A DNA stretch of 64,000 nucleotides from an uncultured Lachnospiraceae bacterium (GTDB lineage Bacteria; Bacillota; Clostridia; Lachnospirales; Lachnospiraceae): the NCBI GenBank assembly GCA_910579805.1, contig CAJTWM010000017.1, positions 9,350-73,349 on the forward strand, given 5' to 3'. The position numbers and the translations under genes are program-made. Every line of letters begins with the position of its first letter. Position 1 is the stretch's first letter. Positions 52,381 through 61,755 of this stretch are shown in pieces. The notes under the pieces are model-generated. The model saw nothing but the letters and a program-made list of their open reading frames with translations. It was not told where the DNA came from and did not search any database.

Positions 52381-53568
52381 TTACTCTCCTAACAGGAACT
52401 CCGCCATCACATAATTGGCCACATCCAACCCTTTATATGTGAGAAATACCCTGTCTCCTTCTATTTTTAAAAGCCCCTGTTCAACCATTTTTCTTAATGC
52501 CGCTTCATAAACTTCCTCCATGGATACGCCAAACCGTATCAGAAATTCTTTTCTGGATACGCCGTTTATCATCCTGAGCCCTAAAAACATAAATTCTTCC
52601 ATGCGGTCTGCTTTTTTTAACATAGTCTTTTCCGCCTTTTTAAAATCGCCGTTCAGATAGTCCTGCAGCTTTTCCGTATTTTTGAAACGTACTCCGCCCA
52701 TATAGGACGCGGCTCCGATCCCAAACCCTGCATATTCCTTTCCGGTCCAATACACCGTATTGTGAAGACATTCGTATCCGGGCTTTGCATAATTAGAGAT
52801 TTCATACCGGCGGTAGCCGTACTCCCCCAATAACCGTTCCGTCTCTTCGTACATTTCCCTCTCCTCTTCTTCCGAAGGAAGGGGCGGGAAAAGGTTGCCA
52901 CACTCATGAACCTCCCTTGGGTCTTTGCCTGCCTTTCTTAAATCATCTTCTTTATGGTACCGCTCATAAAAAGGCGTTCCCTCTTCGATAATCAGACTGT
53001 AAGCCGAAATATGTTCCGGAGAAAGCAGAAGCACTTTTTTTAACGTATCCGAATAGCTCTCCGCGCTCTGTCCCGGCAGCGCGGACATAATGTCCACATT
53101 GATATTAGAAAACCCTGCCTGCCTTGCTGCATGAAAGGTTTCGCAAAAATCCTGAAAGCTATGGATCCTTCCTAAAACGGCCAGTTCCTTTTCCGCCGCC
53201 GACTGCAGGCCGATACTCAGCCTGTTCATCCCTAAATCGAAATACGCCTTTAACTTTTCATAAGACGCCGTTTTAGGATTTATCTCCGTCGTAATCTCGG
53301 CGTCTGGACGGATCCGGAACCGTTTATTCAATAGCCCCATGATCCGTCCGGTATCTTCCGCCGTCAGAACAGACGGCGTCCCCCCTCCGAAAAAAACGGA
53401 GACTGCTTCATAATCACGGTACTCTTTAGAAGCCTTCTCCATTTCTTCAAGCAGCCTGTCCACATAGCGCCTTTTTGTGCTTTCATCCGCCGGAGCGGAT
53501 AAAAAGTCGCAATAGCTGCATTTTTTCACGCAAAACGGTATATGAATATAAATACTGAAACTCTTCAT
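52381..53568 (-). CDS. hemW: radical SAM heme chaperone HemW
   Basis: 395 residues, formerly annotated as coproporphyrinogen III oxidase HemN. Radical SAM cluster Cys13, Cys17, Cys20 (CVKKCSYC), FFGGGTPSVL and the C-terminal HemN domain are present. HemW is thought to insert heme into respiratory proteins rather than oxidise coproporphyrinogen. ATG 53568 overlaps the lepA stop (TGATG). Last gene of gpr-spoIIP-lepA-hemW, the same order as in Bacillus. Confidence 0.94.
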   Translation of the reverse strand: MKSFSIYIHIPFCVKKCSYCDFLSAPADESTKRRYVDRLLEEMEKASKEYRDYEAVSVFFGGGTPSVLTAEDTGRIMGLLNKRFRIRPDAEITTEINPKTASYEKLKAYFDLGMNRLSIGLQSAAEKELAVLGRIHSFQDFCETFHAARQAGFSNINVDIMSALPGQSAESYSDTLKKVLLLSPEHISAYSLIIEEGTPFYERYHKEDDLRKAGKDPREVHECGNLFPPLPSEEEEREMYEETERLLGEYGYRRYEISNYAKPGYECLHNTVYWTGKEYAGFGIGAASYMGGVRFKNTEKLQDYLNGDFKKAEKTMLKKADRMEEFMFLGLRMINGVSRKEFLIRFGVSMEEVYEAALRKMVEQGLLKIEGDRVFLTYKGLDVANYVMAEFLLGE

Positions 53569-55385
53569 CACTTTCCATCGTCCAATTTTAAAACGCTCAT
53601 AAACGCTTTTTGCGGAATCTCCACATTTCCTACCTGCCGCATCCGTTTCTTTCCTTCTTTCTGTTTCTCAAGAAGTTTTTTCTTACGGGTAATATCGCCG
53701 CCATAACATTTTGCCAGTACGTCTTTTCGCATTGCTTTTACCGTCTCTCTGGCAATGATCTTACCGCCTACCGCAGCCTGAATCGGAATCTCAAACAGAT
53801 GTCTCGGAATCTCGTCTTTTAACTTCTCGCACATTTTTCTTCCCCGCTCGTATGCGCTGTCTGCGTGTACGATAAAGGAAAGGGCGTCCACTTCCTCTTT
53901 GTTGATCAGAATATCCAGTTTGACAAGATTTGCCTGCTCATAGCCTTTTAGCTCATAATCAAAAGAGGCATACCCTCTGGAACGGGATTTTAACGCGTCG
54001 AAAAAATCATAGATGATCTCGTTTAACGGCAGATCGTATTTCAGCAAGGCTCTTGTCCCTTCTATATATTCCATGCCAAGGTATCTTCCCCGCCTCTCCT
54101 GACAAAGCTCCATGATCGAGCCGATAAATTCCGTCGTCACCATGATCTCCGCGCTGACGATCGGCTCCTCCATATATTCGATTACGGAAGGATCGGGCAG
54201 ATTGGATGGATTGGTCAGTTCTATCACTTCCCCGTTCGTCTTATATACTTTATAAATTACTCCCGGCGCCGTCGTCACCAGATCCAGATTATATTCTCTC
54301 TCCAGTCTCTCCTGAATGATCTCCAGATGCAGCAGCCCCAAAAAACCGCACCGGAACCCAAAGCCGAGAGCAATGGAAGTCTCCGGCTCATAGTTTAAGG
54401 AGGCATCGTTTAATTTCAATTTCTCCAAGGCGTCCCTCAGATCCGGATATTTCGCCCCGTCCGCGGGATAGAGGCCGCAATATACCATGGAATTTACTTT
54501 CTTATATCCGGGCAGCGGCTCTGCGCAGGGTCTTGCCGCATCCGTAACCGTATCCCCGACCGCCGTATCTTTTACATTTTTTATGGAGGCGGTAATATAC
54601 CCCACCATGCCGGCAGAAAGCTCCTCGCAGGGAATAAACTGCCCTGCGCCGAAGTAGCCGACCTCCACTACTTCTTCGCTTGCCCCCGTCGCCATCATTT
54701 TGATCTTCGTACCTCTTTTTACCGTCCCTTCCACGATACGGCAAAAGATAATGACGCCTTTATAAGAATCATATAAAGAATCAAAGATCAGCGCTTGCAG
54801 CGGGTTGGCCGGATCTCCTTTCGGGGCCGGGATCTTTGTCACGATCTGCTCTAATACTTCTTCGATACCGATTCCGTTTTTGGCCGAGATCAGAGGCGCG
54901 TCATGGGCTTCGATACCGATCACGTCCTCGATCTCCTCCATGACCCTTTCCGGTTCCGCACTGGGAAGATCGATCTTATTGATCACCGGAAATACATCCA
55001 GATTATGATCCAGTGCAAGATATACGTTAGCCAATGTCTGGGCTTCGATCCCCTGCGCCGCGTCCACAACAAGGATCGCTCCGTCGCAGGCTGCCAGACT
55101 TCTGCTTACCTCATAATTGAAATCTACATGACCGGGCGTATCGATCAGATTAAAAATATACTCTTCTCCGTCCTTCGCCTTATAAACGGTACGCACGGTC
55201 TGGGCTTTGATCGTAATGCCCCTTTCTCTCTCCAGTTCCATATTATCAAGAACCTGCGCCTGCATTTCGCGGCTTGTGAGCAGGCCCGTTTTTTCTATGA
55301 TCCGGTCTGCAAGCGTGGATTTTCCGTGATCGATGTGCGCCACAATACAGAAATTCCTGATTTTACTTTGGTCCATTTTCGACAT
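53568..55385 (-). CDS. lepA: elongation factor 4 (LepA)
   Basis: Ribosome-dependent GTPase, 605 residues. VAHIDHGKSTLADR, DTPGHVDFNYEVSRSL and NKIDLP are intact, followed by EF-G-like domains and the LepA-specific C-terminal domain. GAGG five bases before ATG. Conserved next to spoIIP and hemW. Confidence 0.97.
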   Translation of the reverse strand: MSKMDQSKIRNFCIVAHIDHGKSTLADRIIEKTGLLTSREMQAQVLDNMELERERGITIKAQTVRTVYKAKDGEEYIFNLIDTPGHVDFNYEVSRSLAACDGAILVVDAAQGIEAQTLANVYLALDHNLDVFPVINKIDLPSAEPERVMEEIEDVIGIEAHDAPLISAKNGIGIEEVLEQIVTKIPAPKGDPANPLQALIFDSLYDSYKGVIIFCRIVEGTVKRGTKIKMMATGASEEVVEVGYFGAGQFIPCEELSAGMVGYITASIKNVKDTAVGDTVTDAARPCAEPLPGYKKVNSMVYCGLYPADGAKYPDLRDALEKLKLNDASLNYEPETSIALGFGFRCGFLGLLHLEIIQERLEREYNLDLVTTAPGVIYKVYKTNGEVIELTNPSNLPDPSVIEYMEEPIVSAEIMVTTEFIGSIMELCQERRGRYLGMEYIEGTRALLKYDLPLNEIIYDFFDALKSRSRGYASFDYELKGYEQANLVKLDILINKEEVDALSFIVHADSAYERGRKMCEKLKDEIPRHLFEIPIQAAVGGKIIARETVKAMRKDVLAKCYGGDITRKKKLLEKQKEGKKRMRQVGNVEIPQKAFMSVLKLDDGK

Positions 55386-55450
55386 GATCTCCTCTCCTGC
55401 TCCTTCTTTTCCTTTTCCGTTTTATCAACGGCCTCAAGAAGCCAGTGTAT

Positions 55451-55492
55451 CGACACATTCCTTACTCTCAGCAAAGTATGCCGAATGTGTCG
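55451..55492. other. perfect 10-bp inverted repeat between spoIIP and lepA
   Basis: CGACACATTC (55451-55460) and GAATGTGTCG (55483-55492) flank 22 bases. There is no T-run on the minus strand, so it is not a standard terminator; it could be an operator or an RNA processing stem. Confidence 0.6.
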
Positions 55493-55497
55493 GTATA

Positions 55498-56817
55498 TTA
55501 GTATACCATACCGGACAACACCATATCAAGAGCTTGCGCCAAAGGATCGCAGGCATTCATGATTTCTTCTACCGTATTATTTTGCGCCCCAAGTTCTACA
55601 AGTAAGCAGCGTTCTTTTAAATGCATATTATACCGGTATCCTTTTAAGTAGATCCTCCGCGTAAGTCCCGGAAAATACTCGTTGCATGCCGCCTGCATCT
55701 GAAAAGAAAAAGCAAGGTTTCCCTCCAGATTATCATTTTCCAGATATCCGATCTTCCCTGTCTGCTTTGTATAACTGAGCCCGTTGAAAAACATAAACCG
55801 TGCCGTCGGCCGCCCCTGTAGATCGGTCACAAGCTTTGTGCCTTCTGCAACCTCGTCTCTATGTAGATCGATCACGACCTGAATCTCAGGATTTTCCGCA
55901 AGCACCTTTTCTATCTCCGGCAGCGCTCTCGAATACGCGTCGTCCCGATACTCCACGTCATACTCTCCCGTATGATGGAGCACATGATAGCCGTATTTTT
56001 CCGTAAGGATCTGCGACAGTCTGTCTCCAGCGCCCACGATCGTCGTACTTTTGTCCCCGGGAACGGAGTCCGCAAACGCTTCTTGGGAATGCGTATGATA
56101 GATCAGTATCTGATACCCCTCCGTCTCTTTACTGATCCTCAGATCCCTGTTTAAAAGCTTATCGACATTGATCAGTTCCGCATCCGCCCTCGTCGTGCTG
56201 TCTACTGCATAAAACTCTTTGATCAGGCTGTCCGCTGAAGAATACATACTCCAGTCATACTGCGCCTGTTTTTCCAAAACCGGTAAGAATCCGTCTGTCC
56301 GCCTTGCATTCCTCTGCGCGTTTAGGGCCTCCTTTGCGACAGCGGCATTTTCATTTCGGACCATCTCTTCGATCCGCTTTGTGACCGCCTGATTTTCCGC
56401 CTCCATTCCCGCCAAAAGATCGTCGGTGCTGTCGTCTTCTATGATTGATCCCCCGCTGCTTGGCACCGCTTTTTGCTGCTCTTCCAAAAGAAGGTCATAA
56501 AAATACCCGTCTTCCGTGATCTCTTCCGGATTTCCGTGGGCCATAGCGTAATCGGCAAAAGGCATCTGCATCAAAAGCCCCTCCTCCAGCCAGCTTTTCT
56601 GCAAGACCTGCCTTTCGCGCGTCTGAAAAGAAACAAAAGGAAACATGGTTTTCATTACCGTTTCCTGCACCATTTTAAACAGCCCCGAGGTAAGGGAAAA
56701 AGAAGGATCTTTTTTTCCTCCCCCCGCCAGCATATTCCAGATCAAAACAGCGGCAAGCAGACACGTTATCCCTCTCCTGATTATTCTATTTCGTTTTAAT
56801 ACGATTGTGCCTCTCAT
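55498..56817 (-). CDS. spoIIP: stage II sporulation protein P
   Basis: Membrane-anchored peptidoglycan amidase/endopeptidase of the engulfment DMP complex. 439 residues: N-terminal anchor (about 15-32), a variable region, and the SpoIIP domain (about 235-435) with YHTHSQEAF, DLHRDEV and LVELGAQNNT, which carry the metal-binding His and Glu residues. The only start in place is ATG 56817, which has no ribosome binding site at normal distance (GGGAG is 24 bases upstream). Confidence 0.93.
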   Translation of the reverse strand: MRGTIVLKRNRIIRRGITCLLAAVLIWNMLAGGGKKDPSFSLTSGLFKMVQETVMKTMFPFVSFQTRERQVLQKSWLEEGLLMQMPFADYAMAHGNPEEITEDGYFYDLLLEEQQKAVPSSGGSIIEDDSTDDLLAGMEAENQAVTKRIEEMVRNENAAVAKEALNAQRNARRTDGFLPVLEKQAQYDWSMYSSADSLIKEFYAVDSTTRADAELINVDKLLNRDLRISKETEGYQILIYHTHSQEAFADSVPGDKSTTIVGAGDRLSQILTEKYGYHVLHHTGEYDVEYRDDAYSRALPEIEKVLAENPEIQVVIDLHRDEVAEGTKLVTDLQGRPTARFMFFNGLSYTKQTGKIGYLENDNLEGNLAFSFQMQAACNEYFPGLTRRIYLKGYRYNMHLKERCLLVELGAQNNTVEEIMNACDPLAQALDMVLSGMVY

Positions 56818-56824
56818 ACAGACA

Positions 56825-56832
56825 AGTATATG
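56825..56832 (-). promoter_or_regulatory. sigma-E-like -10 element before spoIIP
   Basis: CATATACT on the minus strand matches the sigma-E -10 consensus and ends seven bases before the spoIIP ATG. The corresponding -35 region is poor. If used, the transcript would be leaderless or nearly so. Confidence 0.35.
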
Positions 56833-56847
56833 AAATTTCTCCCTTTT

Positions 56848-57753
56848 TTAGACCTTGTCTTCCTCAAATTCCCCATCCAAAGCAATGTTGATTGCTTCCG
56901 ATATCATAAAACTCAAACGCTTGATTGTCGCATCAATATCTTTGCTCGTCACATACATATTATTCAGTTCCGCAAACACTTTAGGTTCCTCTCCCGAATA
57001 GGGCGCTTTCTCCAGCGCGTCGCTTACGATGGTTGCCGCATCTACCACCGTAGGAACGCCGATCGCGATGACGGGAACACCCAGACTTTCTTTTGTCAGG
57101 GCATTTCTATGGTTGCCTACGCCGGAACCGGGATGGATTCCCGTATTTGTGATCTGTATGGTACGGTTCAGCCTTTTTGTGCTCCTTGCCGCCAATGCGT
57201 CGATCACGATCACTACGTCCGGTCTGGTCTGCTCCACCACGCCTTTTACGATCTCCGCTGTTTCCATACCGGTAGCCGCCATCACTCCCGGTACGATGCT
57301 GCTGACCAAATTCATTTTCGTCCGGTTATAGGCCGCTTTGCCGTACTCTAAGATCACATGTCTGGTAATAAACAGATTATCTACCACATTGGGTCCTAAC
57401 GCATCCGCCGTTACTTCCCTGTTTCCAAGCCCTACTACCAGTACGGCCTGTTCTTTTTCACTGTTGGGGATAATATCGTCCAGTTCCCTGGCCATCAGTT
57501 CTGAAATTTCCCTATGATAATCCTCATCCGCTTCCAACATGGCAGGAGCCTCCAGCGTAATATACGTTCCCATCGGTTTTCCCAGATCTCTTGCCGCGTT
57601 CTTTGTATGGATGATGACCTTGGTCATCTTTACCTCCGCCTTTTCACTATAGCTTTCCTCGATCTCCACTCCCCGCATTTCACCGTTTGCTTCACCCACG
57701 CTTTCTCTTGCTTCAAGCGCCAGATCCGTCCGTATTTTATAACCGTTTACCAT
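56848..57753 (-). CDS. gpr: GPR germination endopeptidase
   Basis: Aspartic-type protease that degrades small acid-soluble spore proteins at germination, 301 residues. The propeptide-processing region YKIRTDLALEARE near the start, VGLGNREVTADALGP and IDALAARSTKRLNRTIQ are diagnostic. ATG 57753 (MVNGYK) is chosen over the long frame to 57861, which would run into the rpsT promoter region; the purine-rich GGAAATG upstream is a weak ribosome binding site. Followed by spoIIP after 30 bases. Confidence 0.94.
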   Translation of the reverse strand: MVNGYKIRTDLALEARESVGEANGEMRGVEIEESYSEKAEVKMTKVIIHTKNAARDLGKPMGTYITLEAPAMLEADEDYHREISELMARELDDIIPNSEKEQAVLVVGLGNREVTADALGPNVVDNLFITRHVILEYGKAAYNRTKMNLVSSIVPGVMAATGMETAEIVKGVVEQTRPDVVIVIDALAARSTKRLNRTIQITNTGIHPGSGVGNHRNALTKESLGVPVIAIGVPTVVDAATIVSDALEKAPYSGEEPKVFAELNNMYVTSKDIDATIKRLSFMISEAINIALDGEFEEDKV

Positions 57754-57842
57754 ATCGTTTTCATTTCCTTTTTCTGAGTTTACAATTTCTTTCGGTATTG
57801 TCTTCCGGTTACTATTTTTTGCAAAAAAGTAGGAATTATGTA

Positions 57843-57871
57843 TTGACAATGTGAAAGACATCTTCTACAAT
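57843..57871 (+). promoter_or_regulatory. sigma-A promoter of rpsT
   Basis: TTGACA (57843-57848), 17 bases, TACAAT (57866-57871), divergent to gpr. Leader of about 90 bases. Confidence 0.88.
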
Positions 57872-57967
57872 AACATTTGTATGTTTACATTGAAACGTCC
57901 GTGTCCGGCTTTAATGAAACATTTTCCTAGTAAAATTAGAGATCATATAAATAGGAGGTGTAAGGTC

Positions 57968-58231
57968 TTGGCTAACATCAAATCTGCAAAAAAAAGAATC
58001 TTAGTGAATCAGACAAAAGCTGATCGTAATAAAGCGATCAAGTCTGGTGTAAAAACAGCAATAAAGAAAGTTTCTGCCGCTGTAGAAGCTGGCGATAAAG
58101 CTGCTGCTGGCAGCGCTTTATTAGCTGCTACTTCTGCAATTGATAAAGCTGCTTCGAAAGGGGTATACCACAAAAATACCGCTTCCAGAAAGATTTCCCG
58201 TCTTTCCAAAGCAGTCAATCAGATGGCATAA
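57968..58231 (+). CDS. rpsT: 30S ribosomal protein S20
   Basis: 87-residue primary 16S rRNA-binding protein (ANIKSAKKRILVNQTKADRN ... SRKISRLSKAVNQMA). The start is TTG 57968 with GGAGGT eight bases upstream; no in-frame ATG lies nearby except one far upstream (57851), before the promoter's start point. E. coli rpsT also uses a UUG start linked to autoregulation. Confidence 0.95.
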   Translation: MANIKSAKKRILVNQTKADRNKAIKSGVKTAIKKVSAAVEAGDKAAAGSALLAATSAIDKAASKGVYHKNTASRKISRLSKAVNQMA

Positions 58232-58247
58232 TCATATTATACATTGG

Positions 58248-58283
58248 AAAAGCGCCCGCTACCGTCATGGCAGGCGCTTTTTT
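58248..58283 (+). terminator. terminator of rpsT
   Basis: AAAAGCGCC-loop-GGCGCTTTTTT on the plus strand. Confidence 0.92.
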
Positions 58284-58354
58284 ATTTTGCAGATCTTCCC
58301 AGACATCCGGACAATGGAAATGGTTTTTCAGGTACTCCTCGCCGACCCACAGCG

Positions 58355-59233
58355 CTACCTGCTGTGTCCGCCTCCCCCGTGGGAATGCCCTCCGCTGGAA
58401 GTATGATGCCCCCCTCCGCCGCCTCCGGAATGGCTGCTGCCGGAGCCGCTCGTTTCGATTGTTCTGCTCGTCACGCTTTTTCTAAGGAAGATATCTTCCT
58501 TTCTTCTTACGGCAGGTCTGCCGCCATTCACATAGCTTCTTACGGTTGTCGTCCTTTTGCCCTTTGCCGTCGTCAAATTCACTGCCGCAAAAATAACCGT
58601 AATGACCACGGCCGCTATGGGCGCCGCATAGCCCGGGACTATAAGTTCCTCTTCCCCCGTCATATCCCGGTAAAAACGATCCACAAATCCGCTGTACGCA
58701 CGGTAAGGATCCGTATCCACATATTCATAAAACAGATCCAAAATAGAATCGATCATCTTTACACTGTATCTTTCCTCTACTTTTCCCGTAGTGCAAAGCC
58801 ATGTATACACGCTGCCATCCTCTTCTCTATATATGTTATCAAGAAGCAGCACACCGTCTCCTATCGGTTTATTATATCCGAATTTATGCTCGTCATAAAA
58901 ATTATCCGCATATATCATCACAAATTCATCGTAATCCGCGCCCGCATCATAAGCTCTCGCGTATTCCTGCAAAGATTCGTTCAAAGTCACGATCACAATG
59001 TCCGCCCCTGTCTGTTTTTCTCTTTGGGCGATCTGCTCCCTTAACTTCGTTTCCTCCTCTTCGCTTAACACCCCTGCATAATCAAACACCCTCTCCTGCG
59101 TCGTACATTCCGTATTCGTTCGCAAACTCTCTTCGTCTGACCTGCGGTTGCCCGCAAATACTATCAAATACAGCGCCATTACGATCCCCAATGCAATAAA
59201 CCAATATCTAAAATATCGAAAGTACTCTCTCAC
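58355..59233 (-). CDS. TPM-domain membrane protein with Gly/His/Ser-rich tail
   Basis: 292 residues. Membrane helix near 10-27, an extracytoplasmic TPM domain (about 45-195; VFDYAGVLSEEEETKLREQIA ... YNKPIGDGVLLL), a second helix (about 205-222) and a low-complexity tail rich in Gly, His and Ser (last 35 residues). TPM (YgcG/TLP18.3) domains have been linked to photosystem repair phosphatase activity in plants, but bacterial function is unknown. GTG start with GGAGG six bases upstream. Cotranscribed with the zinc-ribbon gene. Confidence 0.85.
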   Translation of the reverse strand: MREYFRYFRYWFIALGIVMALYLIVFAGNRRSDEESLRTNTECTTQERVFDYAGVLSEEEETKLREQIAQREKQTGADIVIVTLNESLQEYARAYDAGADYDEFVMIYADNFYDEHKFGYNKPIGDGVLLLDNIYREEDGSVYTWLCTTGKVEERYSVKMIDSILDLFYEYVDTDPYRAYSGFVDRFYRDMTGEEELIVPGYAAPIAAVVITVIFAAVNLTTAKGKRTTTVRSYVNGGRPAVRRKEDIFLRKSVTSRTIETSGSGSSHSGGGGGGHHTSSGGHSHGGGGHSR

Positions 59234-59269
59234 GTCCGTCCTCCATTCCTGTTTTCCGAAAACCGTCTA

Positions 59270-60256
59270 TCACCGCCAAAACGCGGCGATCATGAACATC
59301 AGATTTATAATAAGATAGGAAAAAGCAAAAGCAGTCGCACTGTACCCTGCCAATTTCGGTACGGACATCGGCGTCTTCCCAATCACTTTTCCTGTCTGTC
59401 CATTCACATAAAACGGAAATTTCTGATTCCGATAACTATATGTATAAACCCACACCGGCAAAAGAGCATAGGAAAATCCAAGCCTGTCCATGTCCAGCCG
59501 CTTATGCTGCGCTCTCAGCGTACTGTATCCTCCCAACTGTTCCTGCAGCAATGCTTCCGCGTCGCTCTTGGCCTTGGCAATTGCCCTAGGCTCTAAGGTT
59601 TCAGCGTCGTCGTTAAAATATTCGCTTAAAAACCCGGATATGTATTTATCCTGAAAACCCTCCAGTTCTTTATAATCATAAGGCTCCATCAGGTCCATAA
59701 TCCCGTCGTCCATCGCTATGGAGGCATCCGCCGGAATCTTATCAAAGTCAATATCCAGTTCCCTCACTACTCTATAATAACTTGTTTCCGTATATTCCTT
59801 ATCGCCGCTGCGCCAGGAACGCACTTTGGTCCCTTCCCCGACATAATCATAATGAGCCAGATAATCATAGAGCCAAAAAGGCACATAGATCCCCTCCATT
59901 TTATCAAGCGTCGCCTCCGAAAGAAAACCTGCCGGCGTAAAAGCACGTTTCTTCACTTCTTTTTTTAGGATTTCTTTTGCGCCTTCCTTTCCTATTTTAA
60001 AAGGTACGATCAGATTCGGTTCGTAGCTGCCCTGTACCTTTTTGTCAAATACGATGTAATTACCACAATGTTCGCACCGCGTAGAAGAAGCAAATCTTCC
60101 TGCCCTGACCGGCGCTCCGCAGTTCGCGCACGTCTCCTCCGACGTTCCTTCCGTCTTCTGTCCGCTTTCTATCCCTTCGCAATGGGGACAATACATGCTC
60201 TTTCTTTCCGGGCTGTATACCACGTTTCCTCCGCAGTTTCGACATTTAAATATCAT
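59270..60256 (-). CDS. zinc-ribbon protein with C-terminal membrane helix, function unknown
   Basis: 328 residues. Two Cys4 zinc ribbons at the start (CRNCGGNVVY...CPHC and CANCGAPV...CEHCGNY, about 4-70), a large soluble middle domain rich in Tyr/Trp/Asp, and a hydrophobic C-terminus (about 300-325). Resembles 'TFIIB-type zinc ribbon' proteins that accompany TPM-domain genes in Clostridia. Function not known to me. Confidence 0.8.
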   Translation of the reverse strand: MIFKCRNCGGNVVYSPERKSMYCPHCEGIESGQKTEGTSEETCANCGAPVRAGRFASSTRCEHCGNYIVFDKKVQGSYEPNLIVPFKIGKEGAKEILKKEVKKRAFTPAGFLSEATLDKMEGIYVPFWLYDYLAHYDYVGEGTKVRSWRSGDKEYTETSYYRVVRELDIDFDKIPADASIAMDDGIMDLMEPYDYKELEGFQDKYISGFLSEYFNDDAETLEPRAIAKAKSDAEALLQEQLGGYSTLRAQHKRLDMDRLGFSYALLPVWVYTYSYRNQKFPFYVNGQTGKVIGKTPMSVPKLAGYSATAFAFSYLIINLMFMIAAFWR

Positions 60257-60332
60257 CTGAACGCTCTTCCTTTCCCATTCATTCCATTTTCCGCCGCTTC
60301 CGCAGCCTATATGTATCCGTATGATCTATCAA

Positions 60333-60361
60333 ACTATACCATATTTCGTTTTTTTCCGCAA
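60333..60361 (-). promoter_or_regulatory. promoter of the zinc-ribbon/TPM pair
   Basis: Minus strand TTGCGG (60356-60361), 17 bases, TATAGT (60333-60338) with an extended TGG in front; it overlaps the 3' end of the symporter gene. Confidence 0.65.
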
Positions 60362-61662
60362 ACGGTTTCCCTTATGATCACTTTTCTCAAAAGCCAAAGA
60401 CTGATCAGATTCGGTATAGCCATCAAGGAATTAAACATTTCCGCAAGATTCCATACTGTTTCCAACGAAAGTACCGCCCCCAGATAGACCGAAACAATAT
60501 ACATTGTTTTATACCATCCAATCCCCTTCTCCCCAAAAAGATACCCTGCCGCACACTCCCCATAATAACTCCATCCAATTATAGTCGCAAATGCAAACAA
60601 AATAAGCGATACCGACAAAATATATTCTCCGTAAGGGATTTGGGAAAAGGCCAGAAAGCAGAATCTGTCCTCCCCTGCTCCCACATAACTTTGCGGCATT
60701 TTCAGCATACTGCTTACAATAGTGATCCCCGTAAGAGCGCACATAACGACAGTGTCCCAAAAAACGCCTGTCATCGATACCAGTCCCTGCCTGACTGGCG
60801 ACGAAGTTTTTGCCTCTGCCGCTGAAATAGCAATCGATCCCATTCCCGCTTCGTTCGTAAAAAGGCCTTTGGCAAGTCCCGTCCTTATTCCTATCATCAC
60901 CGCCGTTCCCGCGATCCCTCCCGCTACAGACTTGGAAGTGAACGCCGATTTGACGATTACTCCCACTGCCTGCATTACAAAGCCGCCATTGGCCCAAAGT
61001 AAAAACAAGCAGCCGCCGAAATAAAAAAGACTCATAAAAGGCACCAAAAAAGTACAAACCTTTGCAATCTGTCTGGCGCCTCCGAGTATGATGCTCCCTG
61101 CCAGCAACGCTATTATGATCCCCGTCAGATGTACGGAAACCGGGATCGTCTCTGTGACAGCCGCACAGATAGAATGGGATTGGACGCTGCTGCCGATCCC
61201 GAAAGAAGCCGCTGCCGCCAATAAAGCAAAGAGTAGGGCCAGTTTCTTCTTATGGAGTACCCGTTCCAACACATACATCGGACCTCCTACATAAACGCCC
61301 TTTTCTTTTTCAACACGGTATCTGGCGGAAAGAAAGCATTCCGCATAGCAGGTCGCTATCCCGAATATCCCCGTGATCCAACACCAGAATACCGCTCCCG
61401 GTCCCCCTATCGCAATCGCCGCCGATATCCCGATAATATTTCCGGTTCCGATCGTGGCGGCCAAAGACGTCGCTAAGGCCGCAAAGGGTGAAAGGCTTCC
61501 CGCGCTTCCTTCTTCCTTTGAAAAACTGAGCCGAATGCCTTCCGGTATCCTGCTTTGTATGCATTTTAACCGGATCGTGAAATATACATGCGTCGCAAAC
61601 AATAGGATCAGCAGTAAAAGACTCCCTATAGAATTTTGAAATGCCCCTATGAGCTTCAGCAT
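60334..61662 (-). CDS. alanine:sodium symporter (AGCS family)
   Basis: 442-residue integral membrane transporter with about ten to eleven helices. The AGCS signatures SLAATIGTGNIIGISAAI and GLFTNEAGMGSIAISAA are intact. Imports alanine or glycine with Na+ (or H+). AGAGG lies about 11 bases before ATG. It is separated from the upstream chemoreceptor by two terminators, so it has its own, unidentified promoter. Confidence 0.94.
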   Translation of the reverse strand: MLKLIGAFQNSIGSLLLLILLFATHVYFTIRLKCIQSRIPEGIRLSFSKEEGSAGSLSPFAALATSLAATIGTGNIIGISAAIAIGGPGAVFWCWITGIFGIATCYAECFLSARYRVEKEKGVYVGGPMYVLERVLHKKKLALLFALLAAAASFGIGSSVQSHSICAAVTETIPVSVHLTGIIIALLAGSIILGGARQIAKVCTFLVPFMSLFYFGGCLFLLWANGGFVMQAVGVIVKSAFTSKSVAGGIAGTAVMIGIRTGLAKGLFTNEAGMGSIAISAAEAKTSSPVRQGLVSMTGVFWDTVVMCALTGITIVSSMLKMPQSYVGAGEDRFCFLAFSQIPYGEYILSVSLILFAFATIIGWSYYGECAAGYLFGEKGIGWYKTMYIVSVYLGAVLSLETVWNLAEMFNSLMAIPNLISLWLLRKVIIRETVCGKKRNMV

Positions 61663-61755
61663 TTATTTTCATACCTCTAACAAAATTTCTATCCTATGTA
61701 TATGAAAAGATTCCTTTTTTATTCTGCCGTTTTAACAGCCGTTCTCCTTCATGCC

